DNA of 64,000 nucleotides from Megamerina dolium (lineage: Eukaryota; Arthropoda; Insecta; Diptera; Megamerinidae). Shown piece after piece: positions 10,470 through 23,185 of this stretch. The translations under genes and the position numbers were made by a program. The notes beneath the pieces are model-generated. The model worked only from the letters and a program-made list of their open reading frames with translations. It ran no database searches and was not told where the DNA came from. Location of the stretch: assembly GCA_963854835.1 (NCBI GenBank), contig OY978525.1, positions 116,511,018 through 116,575,017 on the forward strand, in the 5' to 3' direction. How positions within the stretch are numbered: position 1 is the first letter of the stretch; every line of letters begins with the position of its first letter.

Positions 10470-11405
10470 TATTCAATAAATCCATGTGCCAATGTGGTTG
10501 TATGTCATATTATGGATTGTAAAATCTCCAGGTAGTATTTGTACATGGATATTGTTCGAATGGAATTTAATGTAATTGCACATAGAGTCTGCAGACGCCG
10601 GTAGTAAATCACAAGATACAATACGTGAATATGAATATCGTCGCTGTTGCTGTCGCTGTCGTCGTCGGGGGTCGTTTTATGTAGTCGTCATTAACAGCAG
10701 GTAAGATCGTGTGTGCCCGCATTCAAGCGTTATAATCGTAAATATTGTGCAGTACTTGGTTTGTGTGCAATTGGACATATTTCGAGACGTTTAGTGTGCA
10801 ATATGTACGCTCAAACGCTGTTTAAAATAAATATTTTGAAAAAAAAAACAATCTCTTATTCTCACATTTTCGTTTTCTAATTGCTGGCATTTACTGGCAA
10901 AATATGTTTAACAGATATCCTGCTGAGTACCAATGTGTGTTTATAGTCTTATCTCAATTCACACCCTCTTGTGTATTTGATGAGGATAAAATCATTTAAG
11001 CAAATCTGCATAATGACCTGAAAAAGTACTTATCTACTTAGTCTTTCAAATATGATTTAATACCATTGAATTATGACACATTTTGTTTGATTTTCTTCCT
11101 CCTTTTTGTTTTTGTTTTCTATAACTATTCTAATTCTCAATTATGAACGTCTTTCAATTTTTTAAACTTGCTAATCCCTCATAAAATGACAAACGTCTGC
11201 ATATTTGGGATATTTGCCATCATTATTATATTATTGATACTTGAGGGATGGATATAAATAAGTATGGGTCATTTGTATTTGTTTATTTATACCATTTAGC
11301 ATGTATGTTTTTGTTGTCTTTTTTTTAGTGAAAATGTAAAACAGTGATCATTACAAAAAAAAAAAAAATAAATAAAATAAAAAAATTCCTGTCAACGAAA
11401 ATAAT
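10470..11405. other. Intergenic, with a possible splice donor
   Basis: Mostly AT-rich. The exception is about 10600-10800, which is visibly GC-richer, has GTC/GCT trinucleotide runs, and contains AACAGCAGGTAAGATC, a strong match to a metazoan 5' splice site at 10700/10701. This could mark an untranslated first exon of a host gene, but no TATA, initiator or partner exon is evident. See findings. Confidence 0.3.
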
Positions 11406-11409
11406 TCAA

Positions 11410-13270
11410 AAGTAATTTTATTAAAGGTGTTCGATTAATCGTTTAGTCGAACAGTCTGATCAATCAAATTTGTGATTAATCGCAATTTTGATTAATAAAA
11501 ACTTCGATTAATCAAAAAATTAATCTATTAATCTGAAATTTGATTAATAAAAAAAAATATTCACTTTTAACATTTCTTGATTTTTTTTATTAAATTTTAT
11601 TTTGAAAAAATAATTTTTTTTTCACAAACAATTTTTTTTTTTGTACATTCCAAAAAAGCGTAGCTTATGCTGTATTGAAAAAAAACGTGTTTGAAATAGT
11701 TTGAAAATATTATTCCGCTAATTTTTTTGTTCTGATAAATTAAAACTCCGATTAATCGAATAATTTCAATTTTTGATTAATTAAAATGAGGACTATTTGA
11801 ATAATTTGTATTTTGATTAATCAAAAGTTCGAATAATCGAATAATTGAATAATTGAATAGTCCGAATATAGCTTAATCATAGTCGATTAAAGTATTCTTT
11901 GCACAATACATGCGTAACTTATGCTGTATTGAAAAAAAAAAAATGTTTGAAATAGTTGGAAAATATTATTCCGCTAATTTTTTTGTTCTAAGTAATTAAA
12001 ATTTCAATTAATTGAATAAATTTCAATTTTTGATTAATCAAAATCATGACTATTTGAATAATTTGTATTTTGATTAATCAGAATTTCGAAAAATCGAATA
12101 ATCAGAAATTTTATACCGCTAATTTTGTTTTGATAAATTAAAATTACAATTCATCAAATAATTTCAATTTTCGATTAATCAAATTATTATTGAATATGAA
12201 TAATTTGTACTTTAATTAATCAAAAAATTGAGTATTCGAATAATTGTTTAATCAAATTTTAGCTTAATCATATTCGACTAAATGATTTTTCGCACAGCAC
12301 TAATTTTTATATCTGAGCATAAATTAATAATTTTTAAATAAATATTAATTTTGAGTTTTAAGAATAATATCTACTTAAAATATAGAAATTATTACTGATT
12401 CCAAGAGAGTGTATTTATCTAACAGAAATGCACAAAATTTCCCTAAAATCTTTGAAGCAACTTCAAGTTTTATCTTTTTACTAAATTAATAATTTTGTTC
12501 AAATGTCTGTGTAATTATAATTATGATTAATTAAAATGATTAAAAAATTATTCGATTAATAAATACAATATTTTAAGTAATATCAAAAATGAAATCATTC
12601 GATCAATCAGTATAAAATTGTTCGAAAAAAGAAAAGGATTTGAGTGATTTATAGTTTACTTAAAAAGTATTTTTAATCAAAATTATTAAATTGATTATAA
12701 TTTTAAATATTCTTTTGAAAAGTTTATTTTTATGTTGGAAAAAACGTTTAATATGAGGAATATTTTGTTCTAATCAATTTAAATTCTGATTGAATTAATA
12801 ATTTTAATTTGATTAATCGTTATCTGTTCTTTTATGAAGTAGTTTCAATCAAAATTATTAAATATTTTTTATTTTTATTTTATTTTAATTTCAAAAATTC
12901 TTTTGAAAAACTTATTTTTGTGTTGGAAAAAATTTTTAATATTAGAAATACTTTTTTCCAATCATTTTAAATTCTGATTAATGTAATAATTTTAATTTGA
13001 TTAATCATTATATTTGTTTTTTTATTTTAATTTCAAATAATCTTTTGAAAAGTTTACTTTTGTGTTGGAAAAAATTGAAAATATTGGGAATATTTTGTTT
13101 TAAGCAATTTAAATTCTGATTAATCTAATAATTTTAATTTGATTAATCATTATATTTGTCATTTATGGATGAAAATTTGAATTAATCAAATAATTGATTA
13201 ATTGATATTTAATTCAAATTGAATATAGATTAATCAAATTGTTGAATTAAACGGTTTTTAACGAATCCCT
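11410..13270. repeat. AT-rich repeat region built on GATTAATC motifs
   Basis: About 1.8 kb made largely of variants of TTGATTAATCAAA and TCGAATAATC on both strands. Longer units recur within it. A unit starting GCTTATGCTGTATTGAAAAA occurs near 11,666 and 11,919 (about 253-bp period). A second type with TTTTGTGTTGGAAAAAA and AATTTAAATTCTGATTAAT-like sequence occurs near 12,710, 12,899 and 13,033. The outer ends, TTCGATTAATCGTTTAGTCG at about 11,429 and AACGGTTTTTAACGAATCC at about 13,250, look weakly inverted. It may be a decayed non-autonomous element with internal repeats, or satellite-like DNA. No coding potential. Confidence 0.7.
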
Positions 13271-15240
13271 AATTTATATTTAATTTATTTTCGCTAAAAA
13301 ATTATAATTATTTTATTGTATTTTTTTTTTTTTTGGCTCAAAAATAATAATAAATGCTTAATCTCTTCGAAAATAGCGAAATTTTCCAATTCCCAGGAAG
13401 CGTAATTTTCTTTTTGGAGTTAGCAATAAAAATCTTCGTAATCCTCAATTTTTTTATTCAGCACCAATTCAAAAAATTGTTTGGAAAGTAGCATTGTGAT
13501 TTTCACTCAAACTCTAATTTGCATTATAATTTTTCAACGAAAATTAAATTTTTCACAAATGTAGAGCTAAAGAAAATATTTCAAGCCTTTAAACAAGCTA
13601 TGTATTTGTTTATTTTGTGTGGGCTTTTATGATATTTGTATAAAGATTTTGTCTGAGAATACCCCTAGTAAAATTTCCCGGCGAATAATTTTCTACAACA
13701 TTTTAACCCTCTAGCGACCTCTGAAATGCCATTTTTTTCAGACTTTCCGAAAAATGGGTCAAAAAGACCCTTTCGTGTGAGAGCTAGTGAGTTAAAATGT
13801 TCTACAAAATTGTTCCTTGTGAAATTCTACTATATATGTCTAAATTACATATTTCGTTGCGATATGAATTTTAACAATTTTGAAGGCCCCCAACGAAGAC
13901 TGTGTCTATTATTTTATCACACAGAATTTGTCAACGTAAGTGTACATCTGTAGTAATTTGAAATGAAATTACTTTGTAAAATAATTTCTTCCAAGTCGAT
14001 GATTTGATTAATTTGCTGCGGCACTCTATGCTTTAATGAGCATTACTCATTACTCATTATACGTTAATAAATATTGATATTAAAATCTTTGTTTGCAAAA
14101 TTTTGTTGAAATTTTCTCATATACATATAAGTACATAGTTAGGTGTATACTTAATAATTTATTGCATTTAAAAGTGTATGTTTTTTTTTTCGTATTTGCT
14201 GTGCAAATACAATTATCTGCCATTTGAAATAAATGAGTTTAGAAATTGCGACTATATTGACTACCTTGGCAAAAAAAAAAATCATGTGAAAGTTGAAGCT
14301 TTTGTTGCATGTGAAAGATATTCTCTATACCAATTGATATATTCAGACGGCAACGCGTTGACAATTGTGACAATGTCAACTTCAATTCGATTTTATTTGT
14401 TTAGTCTATTTACATAGTTAAGTGATTGTGATGGATGTGGGGGTATAGACGATGAAAAGGGTATACGAACAATTTTAGTAAGTTAATGGAATTTGAATAG
14501 TCAATGGATGATTATAGAGACGATGAAACGACTATCGACTCTGACTATAATCTATGTATTATATATTTATACAATTTCAAGCTTATCATCCAATTCGATC
14601 AATATCACTTTAGGTACTATATCAGTGTTTTTTGAACAAAATTGCACAATTTTACTTCTACTTCTACTTGATTATTTTTATAGTAGGTACCTCCTAGGTA
14701 TATCTATATCTATTTTTAAATTGCTATCAGTTTTATTATTCTCTCTTTATTGTCCCAAAATTTGCAATGCAGACATTTGGTCGCCACAAAACGCATTGGA
14801 TTGTCTTTATCATTAGTTTGCGTTGTACTTTGTGCACAGAGTACAGTGGAACAAACACGTGGGTGTGTGTGTAATACCTAAATATTTATCATTTCACTTG
14901 TTTACCTAACAATCACCTTGGACTCTCATGATGACTAACATAAACTAATTGATTGCCGATTACTGATTGCAATGATGATAATGTTGTTTATTAGATTTTA
15001 CAGTTCATGTGAATATTTGCTTTGCACTTTACGCTGATATCGATGAGTATTTTCTTGTTAATGCTGTATATTGATTTTGGAAATTAACTATGTATGATTA
15101 GATGTAAGGTAAAATTGGAAAAAAGCAATATTCATGCAAGTAAAATTATTTGCATAGAATACCATAAAGTATGGGTTTTTTTCACCCTTTGTAGACACAT
15201 AGGCAGATATATTGCAGATTATAATGTGTCTCATTCCATA
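13271..15240. other. AT-rich intergenic, no gene seen
   Basis: Contains a small hairpin element (13697-13803) and short hydrophobic chance ORFs (14178-14417, 14493-14816) with no domain, no codon bias and no recognisable signal. Nothing else identified. Confidence 0.55.
13697..13803. repeat. Short hairpin element (MITE-like), copy 1
   Basis: A 107-bp stem-loop candidate. The left arm reads AACATTTTAACCCTCTAGCG and the right arm ends GCTAGTGAGTTAAAATGTT. The middle carries GGGTCAAAAAGACCC. Copies occur at 33984-34088 and, inverted, at 37238-37345, so it is a dispersed element and not a unique hairpin. Confidence 0.75.
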
Positions 15241-15244
15241 ATAA

Positions 15245-16292
15245 AATCACAATTTTTATCATGATTTCGAAAATTAACCACAGAAGCCTTATACTTTCGC
15301 CTGAGAAGTCTAACGCAACACTCTGTACCACCTTGACTAGGGAACTCAGTGCCGTGCTCTCGGTGGCTGTTGATGGCAGAACTATTCCAACTGTGAAATA
15401 ATAGACCGAAAATCCTCGAAGTTACTTTTGACAGTCTCATGACCTGTCCACCATCCAAAGGTTGCATAGCAGAAATAATGTCTTTAAGGCACTGGCTGAC
15501 ACTAGCTGGGGGAAAGATAAGGAGACGCTGCTCATCTCCTCTAAGGCCATCGGCAGGTCGATCATCAACAATGTGGCTCCAATATGGTCACCACTCATAA
15601 GCGACACGCAATGGCGGCTTCTGCAAACCCGACAGAATACTGCTTTGCCCGTCATCACGGGCTGTCATAAGATGTCGCATGAGGATCACCTACATCAGGA
15701 AACGCATATGCTAAAAGTGTGTGTGCACAACGAACTGCTTTCGCAGCAATTTCTTCTTTCCTGTCACCTTCCATCACACCCCAACAACCGTTTAATACAG
15801 CTCGCCCCTCCCTCGCGTAGCATCCGTGGTGGCTTATGCTCATTTGATGGACATGTGAGTTGCCTGCTCGATGATTTGAACTCTAGTACGCATAGGGCGG
15901 CTCTGAATTCATTGCATCAACGAGCGGTGGAGGCGGCCATCGAGGGTCATGCTCATAACATCGTGCTGGTGGGGGTCGCTCACCGCCAATTGCACACTGC
16001 GAACAACAACTCCCCAGATCCGCTCGGGCCACTTTGGCGCAGCTAAATTCTGGGTGGAGCGTCTATCTGAACAGCTACATGCACGGGCTGGCTGATGCAA
16101 TTTCAGACCGATGCCCGCACGACACACGTCATCATTTCGCCTGCGCCAGAAGGCCTATCAGTTTGGCTCCCTCTGCAATGTGGACGCACCCCCCTGGAGG
16201 TTGCCGTCTTCCTGGAGCTGGTCGATGCGAACAACAACAACTCAATTAATTGACATACATACCTATTCCTGATTTCGAAATCGTTGTCTGTT

Positions 16293-16323
<31 letters not shown>
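15245..16323 (+). mobile_element. LINE 3' end with (CAA)n tail, near-open RT C-terminus
   Basis: The open frame 15462-16046 translates to NNVFKALADTSWGKDKETLL, then IGRSIINNVAPIWSPLISDT, QNTALPVITGC and later HEDHLHQETHML, the C-terminal region of a reverse transcriptase ORF common in arthropod LINEs. Upstream, at about 15340-15450, other frames give VAVDGRTIPT and PKILEVTF, so a frameshift lies near 15,440. A second frameshift near 16,030 moves the reading to LAQLNSGWSVYLNSYMHGL and HHFACARRP. The 3' end is an (ACA)n run at 16293-16322, the element's likely tail. Clade not decided (jockey/CR1-like by recall). Truncated at 5', inactive. Confidence 0.82.
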
Positions 16324-16324
<1 letters not shown>

Positions 16325-19300
16325 TTTTATCAATTTAAAATGTTATATTAAGGTGTTAATATGGGGAAAAAGTACTGGCGACTTTTTTGTTAATATATAA
16401 AAAAATTTTTATAGCTAAAGTAGTAATTCTTATTACACCAAATATAGGGAGTTTTGTTCGACAAGCATTTTTTTTTTATGAATGATAATGCGGTTTTCAG
16501 AAATTCATAGAAAACTGGCTATCTAATGAATTATTTTTACAAAATTTGCAATTTTTTTTTTGGCGTGGTGCCCTAACATATTTACATTTGTCAGTATGTA
16601 GTCAGTTGATTAGAATAATTCTTATCTCAAATCGATTAAATTAAATGGCACAATGTTTATTGTGGTTCTCTAGACGTTCTAGTACACATTAAATTTAATC
16701 TATTTTTATTTGGTAGTGGTAATGTTCATATATCGTTCATATGTTTGTAATACGAATATGTTGTAGCGCAAAAAAATATAATTTAAATTCTTTCACCTTG
16801 ACTTCCATGTGCACAGTCAACAAACAGCGACAGTGACAACGATAGTGACAGTAACAAAATCCAGTTCAGCGACTTTGACAATGATGAGATTGACATTGAT
16901 GAAGGATGCTTGCATGGTGGTGGTGCATTTAAATATTTGCGGCTTTGAGGTTGATTCATCAGCATCGATGACAACATCATGCGATAGTGATGTTGTTCGG
17001 AAATCATATTTCTTTATTCTTATTATAATCGATTCTACACACAAATTGAATTCAAATAATTTTTTTTTTATTTTTACATTTTTTTAAATCATATTTTGCA
17101 AAATATATTCTCACCAAATTCACTTCACTTCACCAATTTTAAGGAATTTATTGCATTTTACTTCTTTCTACTTCTTATTAATTTTTTCAAATACTATTTC
17201 ACTTCATCTTTCATCCTTTCATATTACTTATATTCATCCCGACATCGGCGACAAACTCGAATTTTGTGCCACAAACCACAAATTCATTATTCATTCATAT
17301 ACACTGAACAGAGTGAGCGCAAAAAAAAAAAATACACAATAAAAGAGGAAATTTGCACCCTCTGCTTCTGTTATTATACGATTTCTTACTTTTCTAATAG
17401 AATCAATAAATTTCGTGTCAGCACTTTCTTTCTTATCGGTTTCGGTTTTCTTGTAAATAAACCGGTTATTACAATCGCCTGCAAATCACACAAATATATA
17501 TTTTGTTGGTTTTTTTTATAAATATTATGCAACAATTTTTTGTTTATAGTTTTACGAATTTTCATATATCAACAAAGAATTGAAAGTTGAGAATAGACAC
17601 CAACAACATTATTTGGGAGAGCGGCATTTATTCATACAATCATTGATAAACCAAAGTAGACACAACAAAAATACAAATAAAATAGAAATACACAAATGCT
17701 CTATAGTTGTCTCGTTCTATCGAAAGGTCATTTTCAAAAAGTGTAGTAGGACAGTGGTGGAAGAGCACGCGACGTTTTTTTTTTATTTTTTTTACGCTTT
17801 GTTTGCAGAGACTACACACACAGTAGTTGATTTGTTTTCATTTTTTTTTATTTTCCAACCACCACCACCTTTTGCTTTTTCCATGTTTTATTATGCTGTC
17901 GTCTGAGTGAATGCACTCAGAGCATACTCCATTGCAAGAAAATCGCTTTTTATGGCGCATGCAAATGTTTATTAATTTTATTTTAATTTGCGGCAATTTT
18001 TAATTCAATTTTACACATTCTCTTATAAAAAGCTATTGTTGATTATGATTTTTTTAAAATTCACTTTTATTGCTTTTCTGTTTTTATTGCTTTTCTGTTT
18101 TAATATTCATTCATTATTATTTATATATATTTTAATCTTGAATATTTTTATTTAAAACTGTATTTGTCTCGACGAGAGCAATTTAACCGCAACACCAACC
18201 ACACACGACATTCAACGTTTGCAGACTGCCGATTACAATGAATTTTCTTTGCTACAAGCCAAGCGATGTTTCGTTTTCATTCCGTTTTGTTTCGTTTTGC
18301 TTATATGAAATTTCCAATTCTTGGAATGTGATGCAAATTAAAGAGAAAAAATGAAGAAATGAAAACAAATAAAATAATACAAGCGGTTTTTGACAGAAGG
18401 ATCCACATGGAGGCATTTAATAAGGTGAGCTATATGTATGTTCTTGCACCTTCGGCAAATAATCATATGTGTTTGTTTTTTTTTTTTTAACTTATTCCCC
18501 TTTTTCTTGAGATTATACGCAGTTTCTTTTAAACTTTTATTACGTATCCATGGTTCTAATGAATTCAATATCATGAAGTGAGGTGAAGTGAGATGAATTT
18601 CTGCCGCTTTTGAAACGATCACTGAAGATGTGTGTGACATAAATTTGTTCATACCCAAATCGTACGTGTTTGCTGTACTATTGTTTTGTATAGATTTGTT
18701 TATTATTCTTATTCCGCGACAACATATGTGTTTAAATAATTTATCGGCGAGGGGGACACCTTGGTTCACCTACTTTATGAAAATGGCAGATATAGTATTG
18801 CCAACTAAAACGAACATTAGCACCATAAAAAAAACGTTAATCCAAGAATTTATATTTTTTCGTGTGCAAAAAAGTGGACAAGCTTGAAAAAATCATTCAA
18901 CGGAAAAAGGTTTGCATCGTATTTTATCCTGAAGTGTTAAGAAAATGTGTAATATTAATGTGCATTGGTATTAAAAGTGCTTTTTATTTTGCAAAATCAT
19001 ACAACACACCGAATCGTCAGCGAATCATTATCATATCACTTAAATAATTCTTACATATTCGCCTGCATTAAACTATGTGTGTCTCTTCCCATTGAATCAA
19101 TAGGGTCACCTAATCAAACAATGTCAACGTTTTGTTTTACGACCTGCCGTAATTCTTTGTTTGTGTTGCTGAATAATTAACAGCGTATAGGTGTATATGT
19201 AGAATGTCCCTGAGCATAGCAAACGTATTGTCAGTTAGTCAATCAGTTCAGAGTAAATAACTGCAGGATTTTTCTATTGACAAAGAGCTGTTGGAAGCAG

Positions 19301-22080
19301 AGTAAAAGAATGGAAATGAATTTAATAATAATAAAAAAAATGAGTTAGCTCAACTGACTCTATTATTTTTAAATGGGGTTGTTAATAAAGTCATGCAAAA
19401 GCCTCACACAATAGAACACAGCAATTTTTTTTTTTTTTTTTGGGGAGCGAATGATGCCGTTTGATTTCAGTTGCAGCTGATTCAACTTAAGTGCATTTAT
19501 GAGTATGTACATATGTACATATACTTTGAAGGTTGTTTTAACCATGTTGCTTCTTTATTCATCTTGTTTTATCTTTGTTAATTTAAGGCTTTCCATGAAC
19601 ACATACGTACATACTTAGTGGGAGTAGAAGGAGAAGTATACACTGGCATACATATGTTTTTATAATAACACACCCGGGAGTTGTTTGTATTGATATCCGG
19701 AGGCTAAGATGGATAAGAACGTAAGTAGAACGAAATTTTGCTTGGTATGAGCAGTTTAATTAGTCATCTAGCTTTAGGGCGTTGATGGTGGTGATGATGA
19801 TGATGTGCTTGTCATAGATACGATGTCGTGTTGAACAATGTTGTTGTTGTTGTTGTTGTTAGCACGATTGCATAATGTTGCTACTGTTGCGCTTCTGAGT
19901 GTCGTTGTATGAAACACACTCACTTGATATTGGTTTTTGTCGGTCTTTCACTTGAATAGCTTGAATAAGTATTAGTGATTGCTGCCATATACATGGTGGG
20001 TGGGGTGTAGTTTAATTAGCAAAATTTACTCAGCTGAACATTTGCAAATGCGAATGAATAATAGGTAATATAAATTGATAATACAGGTGGCGTTCGTCGT
20101 GTTGAGTTGAAGTTTTGACATTAATTTATATATTTTAAAGCGAATTTCATTAAATTTTAATCATTTATACAAAAATTTTCATAACGGCATAACAGGTTGC
20201 TCAATAGGTTATGTGAATCTGACAACCGATATATGGCTCTTGTGTTTTTTTATGCCAGTCTGTTATGATAATACATTTTTTTTTTTTTGCACCAAGCAAA
20301 CTTTCTTATACATTGGGCAATGAAAGAGCCTGTGTGAAAGAACTTCCATGCATTCGTAATTGTAATAGACAATCTAATAATTTCATATTGTTTCAGACTG
20401 TTTAGGATGAAAAATAAAAAATTTTTGTGTTGGAGAGATAAAATGGCAGCTTTTACCATGCATGTTTTTTTTCTTGAGAAAATTGTTTTTTTTTTGTTTC
20501 TTCAAGAATATTCATGGATAAATTTAAAAAAAATTATTTTCTGTCATTTTTTTCTTTAGAAAATGTTTGAAGTAGTATTTTTGCGCAACTGCTACGAATT
20601 TTCTCTATCGTTTGATACCCATATCATAATACTGCGTAAAGTATAAAAATATTTTCGATTTATTTTTTTTGGTACAAAAAGGTGGAAAATTATGAAAATC
20701 GATTTCTTGAAAATTTGACGTGATACAACCCTTTGGCGGGTACCCATCAACTCAGAAGGCTTGCCCCTAATCGATAGAATTTACTAGAACGTTGATAAAT
20801 TTTTCGACTACAATAGTGTTATAGATGGGACCACGTCTGCGGTAATTTAATTTTTGCCTGAAAGACACTACAGAGGCTTGGTTACACCATTTTTGATCTG
20901 GAAACCTGAAGATTTGCCATAGTATTCACACTTCTCTGGTATACGAGTAGGGAATCGTTTGTTGAATCGCTTTGCTGAGCTGATGTAGACCAGTTCCCCT
21001 ATGTTTGTTGTTCGAAATTGAATGGAGAAAATGATCGCATCGATAGTGTAACGCTTGCCAAACTGTTCTCATCCCCAGAGTGAATAGATCTGCGGGTTAA
21101 GGAAGTTGCACCTTCTTTAACTGACTATTCTTGACAAGTAGAAGACTCTCAGTCCTGTGCTTATTTTTTTTTTTTGTATAAAAAATCGTATAAAAATTCT
21201 ATAACCTGCAACGAATGTTCCATTCATTGACCTCACACAAATAGACACTCGCATATGCCAACGATTCATTTCTGCTTTTAAACCGAATCGAAGAAGCTTT
21301 CATTGAAATGTTTATTCACTCTTTTATTTATTCATTTATTCATTCATTCATTCATTCATATAGCCATCCTTTCATTAAAACTGTCTCGTCCAGTTTATGT
21401 ATATGATATAGTATTGTGCAATATGTACATTGTGCTACCTACAAGGAGCACAAAGTTGCAATGAAATTTATCAAGGAAATTCAAATACATAGGATATATG
21501 TAAGTATGTAACTGGTAGTATGATGACGAAGAATCCAAAGAATGAACGTTGTACGATACTCGTATGTATGTAATCTAACTAAACTAACATCCAATAACGT
21601 ATCAAGCAAGTAGGTAACCAACCAATATACAATAGGCTTATAAGAATGCGATTAATGAGACTTGTACGGGTATGTACATGTACATCGACTCATGTTTGTT
21701 GTTACTGACGCTTTTGTGGTTGCATTTTAAATAGGCAAATCATGAATACTAGTAGAAGAAGAGTATCGATGCAAAATTTATCTTTGCATATAGGAAAATG
21801 TACATTGTTTGGGATGAGTTTTGCTTTTGTGGCAATTGACAATTGCCGTTAAGTTATTGTTTTATTGAAAAGGTAGAAAATTTAGTAAAATTTTGTAGTG
21901 AAAACTTTTTGGGTTGCATCAAAACTAAAAGAAATAAAATCAATTTTCGGAAATACCAAATATTTAACTTTCAAAATTTGTTCCCCCAGTGAAGATAGTA
22001 GTGAAAAAGTGTGAAATTAATTCTAAAGAAAATGTTTTCCATATTTTCAAAATTCAAAACATGGAATACGATAAACAATA
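16324..22080. other. Long intergenic stretch, no confirmed gene
   Basis: The longest transposon-poor interval. It includes a possible host exon (16817-16948), a 141-codon ORF at 17096-17521 rich in Phe, Tyr, Ile and Lys that looks like AT-driven chance, microsatellites (GTT)n at 19841-19860 and (ATTC)n near 21330-21359, and many T runs. Segments near 18170-18300 and 20700-21150 are less AT-rich but show no domain. I could not support any other feature. Confidence 0.5.
16817..16948 (+). other. Possible terminal coding exon (acidic, Asp/Ser-rich)
   Basis: A pyrimidine-rich tract (TTCTTTCACCTTGACTTCC) ends in GTGCACAG, a plausible 3' splice site at 16816. Reading from the next base gives 43 codons before TGA, beginning STNSDSDNDSDSNKI and continuing FSDFDNDEIDIDEGC, then GGGAFKYLRL. 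Such acidic Ser/Asp patches are common in nuclear proteins. Against it: the start resembles a decayed GACAGT repeat, the open length is modest, and no partner exon is found. Unconfirmed. Confidence 0.25.
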
Positions 22081-23185
22081 CGAGGGTACTATTTATATTT
22101 CGGGATATGGCAACACTAATGTCAATAGCTAAAATCTGACAACACCATTATAAAGTTTGACATTTTTTAGCAGAAACATGCTCACAACGTTTTGATGTAC
22201 AAGTGCTATTTGTTTCATTTACAGTGAGTTAAGATAATCAAATTGGTTTTTGTCCAACCATAATGTCTCGATGAACTCAGTTCTTTGTATGGCGATAAAG
22301 CACCATCAAAAACCACAGTGTATCGCTGGTATTGTGAATTCAATCGTGGTCGCAGTTCGGTCGCCGACGAATTCCGTGAAGGTCGTCCAACAAATCGGTT
22401 GTTGTGCTACAAAACATCGATGCAATGCATGAACTGATAATGCAAGATTGTGAGATAGAGGCACCATTGCACATTAGCTCCACTACAATACATTCGATTT
22501 TGCATGAAGTTAGTTGAAAAAAAAAAATTTGCAGTCGTTGTATACCCCATAATTTATCAATAGCTCAAAAAAAGGCAGGCTCGCGTTGATTGGTGTAAGG
22601 AAATGCTTAAAAAATTCGACCTTCCAAAGACTTCGGTGCTTCAAAAGACGTATATAAAATCATGACAGGTCACGAATCATGGATATATACTTATGAACCG
22701 GAAACAGAACAGCAATCGACCGTGTGGGTGTTCCAAGACAAACCAAATCCAACAATAGTTGTTCGAGCTCGCAGCACATCGAAGCAAATGGTCGCCTGTT
22801 TCTTCAGTCGAATGGGCACTGTTCCGTTAGAACAACGTAGGACGGTCAATTCTGAGTGGTACACGACCATTTGTTTCAGAGAAATTCGCAAAACCAACCG
22901 CCAAAGGCGAAACATTCTTCATCAAACACGTCAAACACGTGAACACCGAATTGATGACTCATCCTGATATGGCACTCTGATTTAGCACCCAATGTTTTCT
23001 TCATGTTATCGAATATCAAAGGTAATGCGTTCGAAAACCATGTTTTGGAAGTGTCTCAAGAAAAATGCAACGAATGCAAAAGTGCATTGATCATCATAGT
23101 GAATATTTTGGAAAAACAATCAAGTCGTTTTCATTTAAAAGTATTTGTTATTTGCTATTCCCGAAATACAAATATTTTATATATA
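22081..23185 (+). mobile_element. Mariner (DD34D-type) relic, catalytic block deleted
   Basis: Translation fragments follow mariner order: GDKAPSKTTVYRWYCEFNRG (HTH region, about 22,290), GRPTNR, TGHESWIYTYEPETEQQST (first catalytic region, with the Asp of GDESW changed to His), PNPTIVVRARSTSKQMVACF, LEQRRTVNSEWYTTICF and EIRKTNRQRR. The sequence then jumps to FENHVLEVSQEK, so the HDNA and SPDLAP blocks are gone. The ends TATTTATATTTCGGGAT and, inverted, TATTTGTATTTCGGGAA are consistent with decayed TIRs. Non-functional. Confidence 0.85.

Noticed and set aside
14493..14816. 107-codon hydrophobic ORF
   Set aside because: Hydrophobicity comes from T-rich codons; no signal peptide architecture and no supporting gene structure.
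17096..17521. 141-codon ORF as a possible membrane protein gene
   Set aside because: Composition (Phe, Tyr, Ile, Lys, Ser) is what AT-rich DNA gives by chance; no domain, no ordered transmembrane pattern and no splice context.
18338..18769. 143-codon minus-strand ORF
   Set aside because: Lys/Asn/Ile-rich with an A-run-derived poly-Lys stretch; no recognisable motif or conserved signal.
19720..19745. Start codon plus splice donor (ATGGATAAGAACGTAAGT)
   Set aside because: GTAAGT occurs many times by chance in this AT-rich window and nothing downstream or upstream supports a gene.
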